NCBI GenBank assembly: GCA_932294295.1
Contig: OW028584.1
Span: 23,157,638 to 23,221,637 of the forward strand
Source of the DNA: Alitta virens
Lineage: Eukaryota > Annelida > Polychaeta > Phyllodocida > Nereididae
Length of the DNA: 64,000 bases
Direction of reading: 5' to 3'
A program made the position numbers and the translations under genes. The notes beneath the pieces are model-generated. The model was not told the origin of the DNA, made no database searches, and saw nothing but the letters and a program-made list of their open reading frames with translations. Of the stretch, positions 45,037-60,773 are shown in pieces (the stretch's first letter is position 1; each line of letters begins with the position of its first letter).

Positions 45037-45614
45037 ACTTGTAAACATGTCAAACGGACAGTGAGCATTCGCATCTTAGATTGGGGGCGTAAGTATCTGA
45101 CCTAAAAATCAATCCAGGAAGAACAGCTTATTGTGCAGGTACAGTATGGAGTCTGTTTTCAGTATTTGTCAATCTGACATGTCATGTGATGTACAGACTA
45201 CAGTAGTTCAGTGCCATAGATGACAGTAGGCCTACATAGCCTCATACTGAGTCATAGTCATACTCATAGCCTGACATAGGCTATTAAATTATTTATAGGA
45301 TTGTCACTCGAGATCAATATGACAGGAATCCTTGCACCAAAGACTAAAATTGCAAAATATATGTAAAATTGTATATTTGCATGTGTGCATGTACGTACAA
45401 TATGTATAATTATATATATAGCTATTTTAATCCATTAGGCCTATCAATTATACTATATTATAGTACATGTACTTGACATGCAATGCTGCTAACTAGAGCT
45501 CATGACATGAAGGGCGAGGTCCCTATATATATATATAGATGTTCCTCGGTCGATCCCTGTGTTCCCATGAGCAATATAGCTGTTAATTGACAGGTTGAGT
45601 GATCATGCACAATA

Positions 45615-45890
45615 ATGACAACCTCCCTAAAAAATATAGTGATGGCCCCCTCAATCAACAGTCAACACATTTTCAAAAATAGGCTAGACATACACTGGAA
45701 TAACCACAAATATCTCAATCCGATTGACCTTCCAACCAACCTTCAACAAGCTAGTGCAGCACTGAAGAAATATCCCACACTTGGCTGTGTTCCTCATAGA
45801 AAACCTATAAGGAACAGCCCTTCGAATATAAATTGTGATCCTCTATCCCTGATTTTAATATTTGTGATCCACTATTTCTTATTTAAATAG
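45615..45890 (+). mobile_element. LINE RT tail fragment in the duplicated unit (copy 2)
   Basis: A 91-codon frame that begins MTTSLKNIVMAPSINSQ and contains FKNRLDIHWNNHKY, the AxSVNxFKxxLDxHW tail of LINE RTs, followed by 50 further residues. Copy 1 (27370-27445) has lost the frame. Probably a fossil rather than a host exon. Confidence 0.4.
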
Positions 45891-46869
45891 TAGACAGACT
45901 ACTTCAGTTTGATCAGTTTCAAATGGCTTGCCACTCGTGAGTTCCTCCGCCAGGTCTACAGCTCACTCATGGGTTTCATTGAGCAGATCGACCACTGTGA
46001 TTGGGTTTTATGATGGTACACCATTCATTATATACTGAGCATAGATCACAAACAGCAAAAGGTCTACGACCTATAAGAGGCTGTGACATGATGATAATAT
46101 GACCAATTGACCATTACACATACAGACCAATGAATAATGGTAAATATGGTGAGATAATTTAAATTTTGATGTGTCAATCGATAAATTTTATTTTAATTTA
46201 TTAAAGAAAAGGATAAAAATCATAAAAAAAAATGTAACACAAATCTTACGGGTAGAGAGCTGAGAGATAAACTGGATGGACAGCAATTCTGCTTGTTATA
46301 ATTATAATCATAGTATACAACACTACATATGATACATATACTACAAATAAAACAACTACAAAATAATTGTGTGTGCAACAACAAGAAACAATGCAATAGT
46401 ATTGTTGTTTATTGCCATACATTTTTCAAAATATTGTACATATATATATAATTTTCCTCTCGAAGGCATATAGCCGCTGCTGAAACATTAGATTTTAATC
46501 AAAAATACAAGAATAAAAAGAAAATATTAAATGGCCGGGAGATGACATATTACTCCAGACTCAAAGGCACGATGTCATAGTTTTGAGAATTTCACATACT
46601 TTGGGTGATTATTTAAACTGTGGTCGCCATTTATTGCGTAGTATAGATAAGTGAAAATATGAAATGTATTATGCAATGCAATAGTAGATTATCATGACCA
46701 TAAATTATTATTATACACTCATAATGCCAGAAAACAGGTAGTGAGAAGATAATGCACAATAATCTATATTTAGATTTTTCCAAAAAAATTTCTTTTTTTA
46801 CTTGTCATGATATTTGTTAATTTAGTGATTTCTGTGGGAACCTGTTGAGATTTCTACACTTAATTGCAG

Positions 46870-49201
46870 GGATCAAACAAGTCTAACTGACGAACATGGC
46901 AAGTTCAGTTCCTGCAAATGTTGCCGCAGTTGTGCGAGCGAGCAATGCCTTTGCTTTTGCGATGTACAAAGAAATATGCAAGAAAGAAGGAGACAAGAAT
47001 GTATTCTTCAGTCCAATGTCAATCACCGCAGCTCTGGCCATGACCCACCTCGGAGCAGCCGGGAACACCGCTGACGAAATAAAAGCTGCTTTAAATGTAA
47101 GTTTGTGTCTTTTTATGGTCAAATGTTTTACAGATGTCCACTTGGGATCCATGTTTACAAGTAGACTGAAATCTGCATTTGTACAGCATGGCTATGTATG
47201 CTGAGCCGTAATATATCATTGATCTCTTTACCAACAATATATGGTAGCTGCATAATTTGCATAGAATATTTTGACCAAAGGCAGGCAAGGTCATGTTTTC
47301 ACTTTGCCATCCATGTAATGCATGTTATGTGGGCATTATAAAGTACTATTAGCCATCGGCAAACAAAGGCTGCAAAATAGGAAAAATTAAAGGACCGTCA
47401 TTATGAGATTAACATCGCAATTTTTAAAATGTAAGTCTTGTTTTTTAAGCAAGGGGGAGGGGATACTAAGAATTAATTAGCTACATAATGGATACTAAGA
47501 ATTAATTAACTACATAAATAATTATCCTTAAAATTGGTAATCATGAATTTATTCATATATAGCGTGTGACCAATCTACTTAAATTTCAGGCCAAAGATTT
47601 TGCAAATGAGGACCTCCATGCAGCGTTTTCCACATTGAATGAAAAACTGAACACGAAGGAGGAGAGTGCTTGTGTTCTACGCATGGCCAACCGTGTGTTT
47701 GCAAGGAAGAACTTTGCTGTGAAAGACACTTTTACTGCAGGTAATCATCATATGATCATTGACTGTCAATCAAGCAAATATGTAGCGCGTAATTCATTTC
47801 ATTTAGGCTGGAATTCACGGGGATAAATGGGTCAATTTTTAGTTGGAGATGTATTGTATATTTAAAAAGTTGAAGCTGTGATGATAATGACTAGATATAG
47901 AGAACTAAAAAGTTGTTAAAAATCACAGCATCACGATATTGAGCAAAATTGAATGTCCATTTCAGCAACGAAGAAGCACTATGCGGCAGAAGCTCAGTTG
48001 CTAGATTTTGCAAGTGACACAGAAAATTCCAGGACCGTGATCAACAAATGGGTGGAAGACCAAACCAACCAGAAAATCAAAGACCTTCTTCAGCCTGGCG
48101 TTATTACTTCCATGACAGCTATGGTTCTGGTCAATGCAATTTATTTTAAAGGTGATTATTTGTTTTGGCCTTTAATGTAATGGCCAGGAAGATCCAAAAC
48201 ATTCTGAATGAAGGTGATGATAAATGATTCCATCAGAATGTTTTGGATCCGCCCAATCCACCTTAAACGTAAAGTGAAGGGCCACAACTTCGCAATGGGT
48301 CAAAAGTTTGGTGTGAGACAGTGTAACTTGAATGTTTTTAACTGGTGTTAGAAGAGTAGTCAAGTTTCTCATTTTATATTATGAAACAGAACTGTATCAA
48401 GTCATGTTGTTTCGTGTAACTTTATGAGTCATTGATTGATCTTTTGCTGCTCAAGGCAGTTTAAAAATATTTGTAAATGAAAATAAACAAATATCCTTGC
48501 TGTACTGTGATGAATGCTGTGCAAAACTAGAACCTAATTTTCATGGCATGAATTAATGACTAATTGCTGATTGTCATTCACCAGGAAATTGGCTGGAGGA
48601 ATTTGACCGGAAGCAAACAACAAAACAAAACTGGATATTGCCTTCAAAAGAGGAAACCCAGGTGGATATTATGTTCAAAGACAACAAATACAAGTTTTCT
48701 GTAAGTGACCAAATTCAGGGAACAATGTATGCCGAAATCCCGTACAAAGGTAAAGAGCTAAGTATGGGAATCGTCCTGCCAAGCAATGTCGACAATTTAG
48801 GAGTGCTTCAGGAGAAAATTAATGTGGATGCATACGAGCAATTGGTCTCTACAGCAAACTCCATCCAGCTGATGGTGTCCATTCCAAAGTTCAAGATCGA
48901 AACGGAGGCCAGTTTGAAAAAAATGTTGCAGTCTCTCGGCATCACGGAAGCTTTTGGAAACACCGCCAACTTCTCTAATATAGCAGATTCGGAAGATCTG
49001 TATTTGTCAGAAGTTGTGCACAAAGCTTTTGTGGAGGTGAATGAGGAGGGTACGGAGGCTGCTGCAGCTACTGCTGCGATGATCTCTTTGATGTGCATGC
49101 CGATGGAATTCCGTGCTACCCATCCGTTCATGTTCTTCATTAAGGACAACCTCACAGGAGCCATACTTTTCATGGGACGTGTGATGAACCCTAATGAGTA
49201 A
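46870..49201 (+). CDS. Clade-B-like intracellular serpin, copy 2
   Basis: Exons 46896-47096, 47590-47740, 47966-48151 and 48585-49201 reproduce the structure of copy 1 exactly and give 384 residues. Exons 1-3 encode the same protein as copy 1. Exon 4 differs by eight amino-acid changes, all in its first half (for example Q to R and H to Q just after WLEEFD, D to N, V to A, K to Q, L to V). The hinge and the reactive loop with LMCMPM are identical, so both should share protease specificity. No signal peptide; presumed cytosolic or released on lysis. The upstream region is slightly shorter than in copy 1 ((TA)n contraction), which could affect expression. Confidence 0.92.
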
Positions 49202-49653
49202 ATTATTAAATTGAGTACAGTAATTTTCCTAAATATTGACCGCATGATGCAGTACTTACGTAGATATCGGTCTTCATCATTCAGATGATGTGTACTCCAT
49301 CTGCATGATTTAGTAATTCTGTGATTTGTGCTATTAGTTCATGGACTAATTAACACATTGAGAAAGACCTAGAGAATAATATACTATCTTTTCTATTCCA
49401 CCAGTAAAGATAAATGATGTACAACTAAATATTCATGTAACTGATGTTCCCTTATATTGTAAAGCTTTTTAGTTGCCAGAATCTTTTCAACATGATGCAG
49501 TGCTTAGATATAAAGTATAAATTTGACTCAATAATTTTTTTTTAATTGTGCTGTGACCTTAATTACATTCTTGAGCTATATATATGATTTAAAGAACTGA
49601 GTGAGTCAATTCCAAAAAATCTGAATCTGAAAATATAGCTTTTGTTTGTCATA

Positions 49654-49693
<40 letters not shown>

Positions 49694-50639
49694 GAAGTTA
49701 CAATATTTATGATAAAAGTCAGGACCAACAACTACCAGTAGAAGATAAAAGATTTACCATAATTTTTGACTGTTGATGTCTGAGAGTTGATGCAGGGGCA
49801 TTAAAGGTAATATGGCAGGTATTCAGAAAAAATGGTCCCCTTCTTTCACAATTTTTATCCACGTATGAAAAAAAGCCTGTTAAATTTACTTAAATATTTT
49901 ATATAAATCACCCCCTCAAAGTCGCCTTTAACTGCCCACGTCTGCCTGTTTATATCCCTCCTACTCGGAAAATAAGCTAACACATATCCGGGATATCCCA
50001 ACTCGCAAAGCATTTATAAGAGCCATACCTCCCAGGATTCGCTCCAGGATTATTTTCTAGATTTAACATGTTTTTAACGTGTTTAACATTAATATTGATT
50101 CATTGCGTGCCTTTTACAAGATTTATTATTTACAGGTTTATTTTATTTTTTTATGATGATTTGTTCTTCAGATTGTCATACTAATTGTGCATGTAAAACT
50201 ATGTGTGATGAGAATTGTGATATATTAAAAAATGCTTAAATAGGCCTGCAGATGAAATAAATTGTACACACATCATAAAATTTAATTGTTTTTAATGCTT
50301 TCGGCAATGCCATGCAGACTTTTATAACTGTTTCAAGATATATAATATTGGTCATGACCAATTGTACAATTGATTGTTCTTGTTATACAGTCCTATCCGC
50401 ATGTGGATCGACCAGTTTTTATAGTGTTTGAACTGAGGTCACGAAAGCTCTCAGTCCCATGCAGTGGCCCGGCCATTTGTTGCTTTAACATGTCTGCAGT
50501 CCCATAAAACCTCCCAGTCCCACTTAAAAACTTCTGGTCAGGACTGGTGGACTGGCCTTTATTTCAAACACTAGTTGTTAGATGATCTTAGATAAATTTT
50601 CTCAGCAACTATAAGTGGTACGAAAACAAACGACCCATC

Positions 50640-50952
50640 ATTCAATGTCTCAATGCTACTGGGGTCTGAAGCTTAGACAGCTTATATATGACCAGCTGCA
50701 GATATAATGATGAGATGATAAGGCTTGGATTCCACACCATGCTGCGCCTTTACCCAATCCACACCATGTTACACATTTACCATGGGTGGGATCTTTTACT
50801 TGCCTCAGCATAGACACAGAGTACACCTCCAATTTAACGTCTGATGCAATCGACATCCAGCTGGGATGTAACTCATGAAGAGTGCCTGGGCCGGGGATCA
50901 AACCCAAGACCTTCGGCAGAGCTGGCCAATGTGGAATTGGTGGATGCCTTAA
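50640..50952 (-). mobile_element. tRNA-derived SINE (family 1), second copy
   Basis: Matches 618-930 over its length, including the GATGAGATGATAAGGCTTGG body. The head has B-box GGTTTGATCCCC on the minus strand, but the A-box end is lost at about 50952. An internal repetition of CACACCATG is present. Confidence 0.75.
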
Positions 50953-51559
50953 GCAACATTCCGTTCCATATTCTGATTTTTATAAAAAAAATCTCTTTTG
51001 AACTAGCTTTGGGATAAAATCGGATTTTGTGCCAAATGCTTTTGAGAAAATTTATCACTGCACTGACCTTAATGAGCCATCAGTAAATTTTTTTTCATGT
51101 GTGTGGTGTGATTTGCTATAATGCAGTTCATACCAGAGTCACATTATTCTGTATTATTTTGAAAGTGTCAAATATACTTCGATGCAACCTGGTTTCGTAA
51201 AACATGGGACTTTCTCTTTGAATAGGTCCTGAAGGTTCGGAAACCACAGCTCCAGAACTGCATTACACAGTCTACACACAGGGCGACCTTATTCAGCTCA
51301 ATCTCATAATATAGTACTGTATTATACTAGTTTTTTTATCGATAATAAGGCTAATAAATGGACAACAGTAATTTAGCCTTTGGTATACCCATCAGCTGTG
51401 TCAATTTGTGGCAATTAATAGCCTGGTTGTTAGCAACCATAAGTGCTCTGAAAAAGCACAACTTTAAATCTGACGCTGTAATTTATTAATAATAGTGTCA
51501 GTTCACAGACAATTATTGAATGTATGGAGTCTATCGCATTGACATTTCTCATTAAAATG

Positions 51560-51960
51560 CCAAGTTTTCATGTAGTAAAGAAAGACTGAGGCAATACCTT
51601 CGAATCACTCACATCAGGAAAGAACTCCACTGGCTTCCAACTAATTCCAGAATTAAATTCAAACTTCTCAACACAACTTGAAAAGCACTCAACAATGAGG
51701 CACCATCTTACATATCAAATCTGTTAAGGAAACGGCCTCAGCAAACAATCTCGGAAGCATGGCAATAATGGCAATAACTCATCAAACCTCAGTCCACAAA
51801 CAAATTTGGGTACTCTAAAATGAATCTTCACCAATGATGGCTTTAAGAGGAAATTAAAAAAAACACATCTATTCAGAACTGCCTATGAACAATAGGCTTC
51901 TTTAATCCAAGCGCCTGTGACCAGAAATCTTTTCTGAAACGGGCGCTATATGTATTGTAG
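51560..51960 (+). mobile_element. LINE (CR1/L2-like) 3' fragment
   Basis: Encodes IRKELHWLPTNSRIKFKLL, then KALNNEAPSYISNLL, then FKRKLKTHLFRTAYE, the classic HWLPVxxRIxFK...ALNGxAPxYLxxLL...FKxxLKTHLF tail of such LINEs, with stops and frameshifts. It ends in GGGCGCTATATGTATTG, typical of L2/CR1 3' ends. Confidence 0.75.
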
Positions 51961-52655
51961 TACACATATGACAAGGCGTTTTTAAATTCCAAAGTTTTAT
52001 TTGACTCCTGCTTTATACTTTTCAAGCTTTACAAAATCACAAACAAAAAAAAACAGAGAGAAACAACAATTCCATTATATATATAATATATACACTATAA
52101 TACATTATGTACAAAAGATTCAAAATCTTAAATATCTAACATTTAAAAACGAAACTTATTCGGATATTACATTCAAATATAAAGGATAACTTTCAAAAAA
52201 AGTAAAAAATCTAAAGCGTTTGGTAACTGAAATGCACATTAAAATACATTCATTAATATATATTTACAATATATTTAAAACTACTACATGTTATATATAT
52301 ATTATCTTCAAGTGATACAAGAGATTTAAAAGCTGAATATAAGTAATTTTAATCTTAGAAATACTGGAATATCTGCACAGTTTAAAAAGGGAGAATATAC
52401 AGTGCAAAAAAAGGCACATACTATTTAATGAATGAAAACAAATCTTAAAATCATGAACACATTCTGGTGAATTGAGAACTTGAGATAATTCCATGAGTGT
52501 GTAAATTACTATGTATTATATTTAAAAAAGACAAAAATGAATTATAAAATATATTAGAGACAGCATTTATCTCTAAACTTAACGTAAATCATAAAATATT
52601 TTTCAGACACATTGATGTCGTACAGATTTGCCGCATACACCGTTGTGGTTTGCAC

Positions 52656-54616
52656 CTGTCTTGTAAAAACCACATAAAATAAATGTACAAACAATTTGTA
52701 GACACATCCCATATACCCCACATATAGCTTCTAAAAAATAACATTACTTCAGAGTACTAATTAAGTACAATCCTAGAAAATTTCTGAATACCAATCATGA
52801 ATGGATAAAAAGAAAATACAATACAAAATTGAGACAATGTAAATACGAGACTATAGCCATGTAAAAGAAGTGCATGTAGGTAAGCCATGTTAATGTATAA
52901 AATACATTTATTTGAGACATGTAGGTTTACCACTAACTCAATATATTATTATAACAGGGTTTCCACACATTTCCAAGAACAAATTCATGGATTTTCATGC
53001 GTCTATAAATCATTTTAAAGGGTCAGACTGCTGACATGCTTCTTTAATTTTATAATAATAAAAATATATATCTCTGCATATTCATAAACTTTAATCCCAA
53101 GTTTTAAAAGTATGCATTGCTTTTGTCTAACTATGTAATTTAATTCGCACAGATGAAACAAACGACCAATAATGAGCCAGTTTAAGAAACTACTGCTACA
53201 CAGCCTATGAAATATCCTAGCTGTTTCAAGGATTTTCCTGAATTGAGCTAAAATTCATGGCATTTCACAGACTGGAATTTATTTTTATGGGTTTCAATAT
53301 TTTCCTGGATCTGTGGAAATGATGTGTATTATATAAGATTAGGTGTTTCTATGAGATACATCAATACAAGCGCTGAGGTTTCAATAACTTATAGGAACAA
53401 AGCACCGAATCCTTAAAATAACTTTATTCAATATGCCTGCCCATCTGATTCTGTGTTACAATTTTTATTATTCTTATAACGTACATTATGATGCATGGCG
53501 ACATCCTAAGTTCAGTGGGCCAAGTTTTTTGGCATATGGCAATACTTTGTTGAACATTGGCTAACATCATAACATATAAGATCTCAGACGTCTACACTGA
53601 ATAATGGCAAGTCTCAAAGACTAAAACTGAATGTAAACTAATATTTAATAGATGTGTCTATATGAAAGCTGGCAAATTAAAACAGTAAACCTGTAAAACA
53701 CAACGACCATAAAGAGACACTTGAGGTGGTCCAGACCTGTTTCATAAAACTTTAAAACAAAAATAAATATATTTGCTGCCTCTAATACAATGTTGTACGT
53801 CCCCACCGTTAAGACCACACTAAATCACCGACATTGTTGTTTAGGCAGACTGAGAGAAAAAAAGTTTATTTTCGATTTTTGTTTTTTAAAAAGTTGGGTC
53901 GGTCTATCGGGGGGAGGGGTTAATTTCCCCAGGATTCAAAGTTCAAAAGCCAAAAATTGAGCGTCAAATGTCAATTTTTGTCAGATGCCTGAAAAGAAAT
54001 TCAGGTCGTGCCTTGTGAAGTCGAGTCAGTGGGAAATCGGATAAATTTTTTGTTTTCAGTCAGCCTCGTCACCTACAAAAAACTGGCTGGAATAACCCCA
54101 TCTTTAATTTCTTTCAGTGCCAGTATTTATCAAGACAAACAGTGTGGTTCACCGGCACTCCCCTGCTTTACAAGTTGAACTAGGCCGAGTAGCCACTCAC
54201 GCAAAATCATTTTAGACATGTGTGAATGATGCCGGAACACGAGATATTAATCTTGTAATTAAGCAGGCATGCTAGTTGTAATATTTCTCAAAAATATCTG
54301 TCAGATCGAGAGCACTCCATAACGCTGTTATCCCTTCAATACCATGATGGAGTCAAGTTTTGCTAGCTCGGCTTAACACAAGCCTTGTGGTGTTCATCAA
54401 TCATCATAATCATCAAAATGCCACGATCATGGAACATTTTCATATTACAATCTCAATGTTACATTTATGATGAATAGTGTATATAATTACTATTATGGCG
54501 GTTTTTCAATGCTGTGTGGTCTTAACGGGGGAAGGGGGAGGTGTCATTTTGAATAAGGAAATAAACGTAAAAACTGTGCCATACACGTCAATAAACATTC
54601 AATACAACCTTTAACT
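52656..54616. other. Gene-less stretch, includes CDK2 3' UTR
   Basis: AT-rich, no exon recognised on either strand. The part next to 54617 must carry the CDK2 3' UTR. A TTTATT (AATAAA on the minus strand) is at about 53422. Confidence 0.5.
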
Positions 54617-58645
<4,029 letters not shown>

Positions 58646-58870
58646 TTTATCTTGAGTTCTCCTTCTTTTTTGTGTTCGATCCCACTCGTGTTTCCGATAA
58701 ATAAGGCCAAATTTGCGGCCACGCCAAGTTGTTTTGGATCCACAATGGCCCAAGAAGATTTCCCGGGCTTTTCCCAAATGCTGCGTTCTGATTGGCTGAG
58801 AGCTCTGAAGGGAACTCTTCATTGTGGAAAGACCATTCTAGTGATCCAGTCCAGTTTTCGCGCCGAAACG
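58646..58870 (-). promoter_or_regulatory. CDK2 upstream region: CCAAT box and E2F-like site
   Basis: On the minus strand AGCCAATCAG (CCAAT core at 58791-58795) lies about 150 bases before the ATG. TTTTCGCGCCGAAA (58855-58867 on the plus strand), about 210 bases before the ATG, matches the E2F/DP consensus TTTSSCGC in both directions. This pairing is usual for S-phase genes. The transcription start itself was not located. Confidence 0.65.
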
Positions 58871-58995
58871 ATCAGCTACTGTCAGATATGCAATTATGCA
58901 AGTTATATTTGCAGCAGTTGTTGTAACAGTTGTAGGGGGTGTGGAGCATTTTATTAAAACACATTTATACTTATTATAGAAATTTTTATTATTTT

Positions 58996-59011
58996 ATCTC
59001 GCGCGCGAGAT
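58996..59011. promoter_or_regulatory. 16-bp palindrome ATCTCGCGCGCGAGAT
   Basis: A perfect palindrome in AT-rich DNA about 350 bases upstream of the CDK2 ATG. It resembles, with an extra CG step, the TCTCGCGAGA promoter palindrome. The role is inferred only. Confidence 0.4.
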
Positions 59012-59499
59012 CTCGATCTGGTTTAAAATATTTATAGTGTCAACTTTTAGCTACTTTTAAATTCATTTTCTTCCAAATAAAACCAGATTTTGAAATTTCG
59101 TACTAAAAAGGTTAATGCATGGAATTTAGTCTAGTTTTGATATATTGATATGTAATTTAAGCCAAAATATTCTGAGTGAGGACTAATCAATTTGCAGCCT
59201 ACAAAACAGTGTCTGTTTTGAGAAAATTGGGATATTTGTTTGCAAATTTATGGGTAAAAAAACTATTATTTTGTTTTTATTTTCATTTTATTATGTTCCG
59301 TTTTGTACATGAGTTTGATTAATAAATAATAATTCAAGGTTCCAAAAATTCTCCTAATGTTTCAGTACGTACTGAAAAATTAAATATATGAATTGTAAGG
59401 TCCAGTACGTATATAACTATTTAAAATTGATTTTCAGCAATTGTAAAATGCACACGAAATATTTAAATGTGTGCTACATTCCATTGTCAGCTTCCTAAC

Positions 59500-59660
59500 A
59501 ATTGGCTGATCCAGCCTGGCCTCTGCGGGGGGGGGGGGGGGAGGGGGGGGAGGGGGGGGGAGGGGGGGAGGGGGGGGGAGGGGGGCGGGGGGGAGCCAAT
59601 AGCATGACTATTAAGGTGTCACTCGATCTGTATTGGGCCACTACAGATATTATAAGGCCA
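59500..59660. repeat. Poly-G-rich copy of the TGGCGGATCCAG repeat
   Basis: GGCTGATCCAGCCTGGCCTC is followed by about 65 bases of G runs separated by single A or C (59529-59594), then GCATGACTATTAAGGT as in 56361-56521. G-quadruplex-capable on the plus strand. Confidence 0.8.
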
Positions 59661-60566
59661 GTGTTCCTAAATAGTACTTGGTTCGACCCTTAATTCTCAG
59701 TGGTCACATAGTACACAAGCACCTTCAATATTGTTCAAACCCTCTTTAATTTTAGACATTATAAACATTCTACTATCTTTTATATGTTATTCTTGTCCAT
59801 CACAATTGATAATGTTAAATGTATTCCAAAACAATAAAACATGTACAGGGCAAACTCAGATGGTATTTACAGCTGTGTGAGACGTTTTTAAAGAAACTTT
59901 GATAATAATATAGATATTGTAGAATTGAAGAAAAGGCAGGAAGGTAGTGTACGTATGTGTAGTGAAGCTTTCTGCTTAAGACCCAGAGTAGTCTGGTCTG
60001 GTGGCTTTTATATCATCCACCGGACAAAGGCCAGAGTTAGGCCGTTGCCATGGATCTCATTAAGACAAAGCCTAATAAAATCAAAATGGAGCTTCGATCT
60101 GGTCCAGTGAGACTGACCATGCAGTTGGTCCATATTGTACTGTTATATAAGACCAGCAGATGCAACTGCTGTGGTCTTCTGAACAATTAGTCTGAATGCA
60201 CAGACACAGCAATTCCTTTGTCTGTCTATAAAATATAGAAGGAAATATAGATATTGACTATACTCAGGTACAGTATATTTAAGATATTACTAACATGATA
60301 ATAATAATATGATATGCCCTTGGTGGGATGATTAAATTAATCTTATGAATTATATACTTAATGAATATGATAAATGGATTAATTTAATAAAATGCATTGG
60401 TTATCATAGTTTAAACTATATGGTAACATTTTGTTCACATATTGTGCATTTAGGTTTTACGCAATCTGTGTAACTTTTAACGTCAGTGTCCATAGTTAAC
60501 ATTTATAAACTTTTATAATTTGTTTCTTCCAGTTGGTCGTCTGGTCTTCCGGTTGGTCGTCTTTCG

Positions 60567-60773
60567 TTGGTATCGTCCTTCCAGATTCCGTCGAACGATG
60601 GGTTTTTCGTTCGATGGCTTCTACTTCTTGTTGTAGCGCTGACGGTGGTTGTTCACATATGTGCTTCATCTTATGAAAGCTCCTCAGCGGTGGGTGGGAC
60701 TCGTCTTACCAAGGACCTAGATCCTGAGCGTTGTGGTAAAGACACGACTTATGTAGGAGCTTCAGCAGTGTGA
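60567..60773 (+). CDS. Doubtful short ORF with one hydrophobic segment
   Basis: 68 codons, follows an AG acceptor-like tttcttccAG at about 60531. Residues about 17-33 (WLLLLVVALTVVVHICA) could be a signal anchor; the remainder is polar. A competing frame over the same bases reads CCSADGGCSHMC, which resembles part of an EGF repeat of LDL-receptor-like proteins but stops at once. Neither is convincing alone. Could be a 3' exon of a gene not otherwise seen. Confidence 0.2.
   Translation: MVSSFQIPSNDGFFVRWLLLLVVALTVVVHICASSYESSSAVGGTRLTKDLDPERCGKDTTYVGASAV

Larger units (their letters stand above)
45037..49690. repeat. Segmental duplication, serpin unit copy 2
   Basis: Counterpart of 26686-31490. 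Includes promoter-proximal DNA, all exons and introns and the 3' flank up to the (AT)n tract. Confidence 0.95.
50443..51962. other. 1.5-kb insertion interrupting block B copy 2
   Basis: Absent from copy 1, where the flanks are contiguous. Contains a SINE (50640-50952) and ends in a LINE RT tail (51560-51960). The 3' end coincides with the LINE end, so the insertion is probably LINE-driven, with the SINE nested. Confidence 0.75.
49691..52655. repeat. Duplicated block B, copy 2, interrupted
   Basis: 49691-50442 matches 42790-43560. After 1.5 kb of other DNA, 51963-52655 continues the match (43563-44262). The junctions are GAGGTCAC and CACATATGAC, sharing CAC. Confidence 0.9.

Noticed and set aside
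46883..47152. Minus-strand ORFs within the serpin exons (also 28649-28918, 30600-31037 and 48808-49245)
   Set aside because: Shadow frames of coding exons on the opposite strand; no family features.
59502..59693. Gly-rich ORF
   Set aside because: Translation of a poly-G repeat derived from a dispersed element.
60600..60700. EGF-like CCSADGGCSHMC reading frame
   Set aside because: Stops immediately afterwards, lacks the rest of an EGF module, and competes with another frame. Kept only as a remark.
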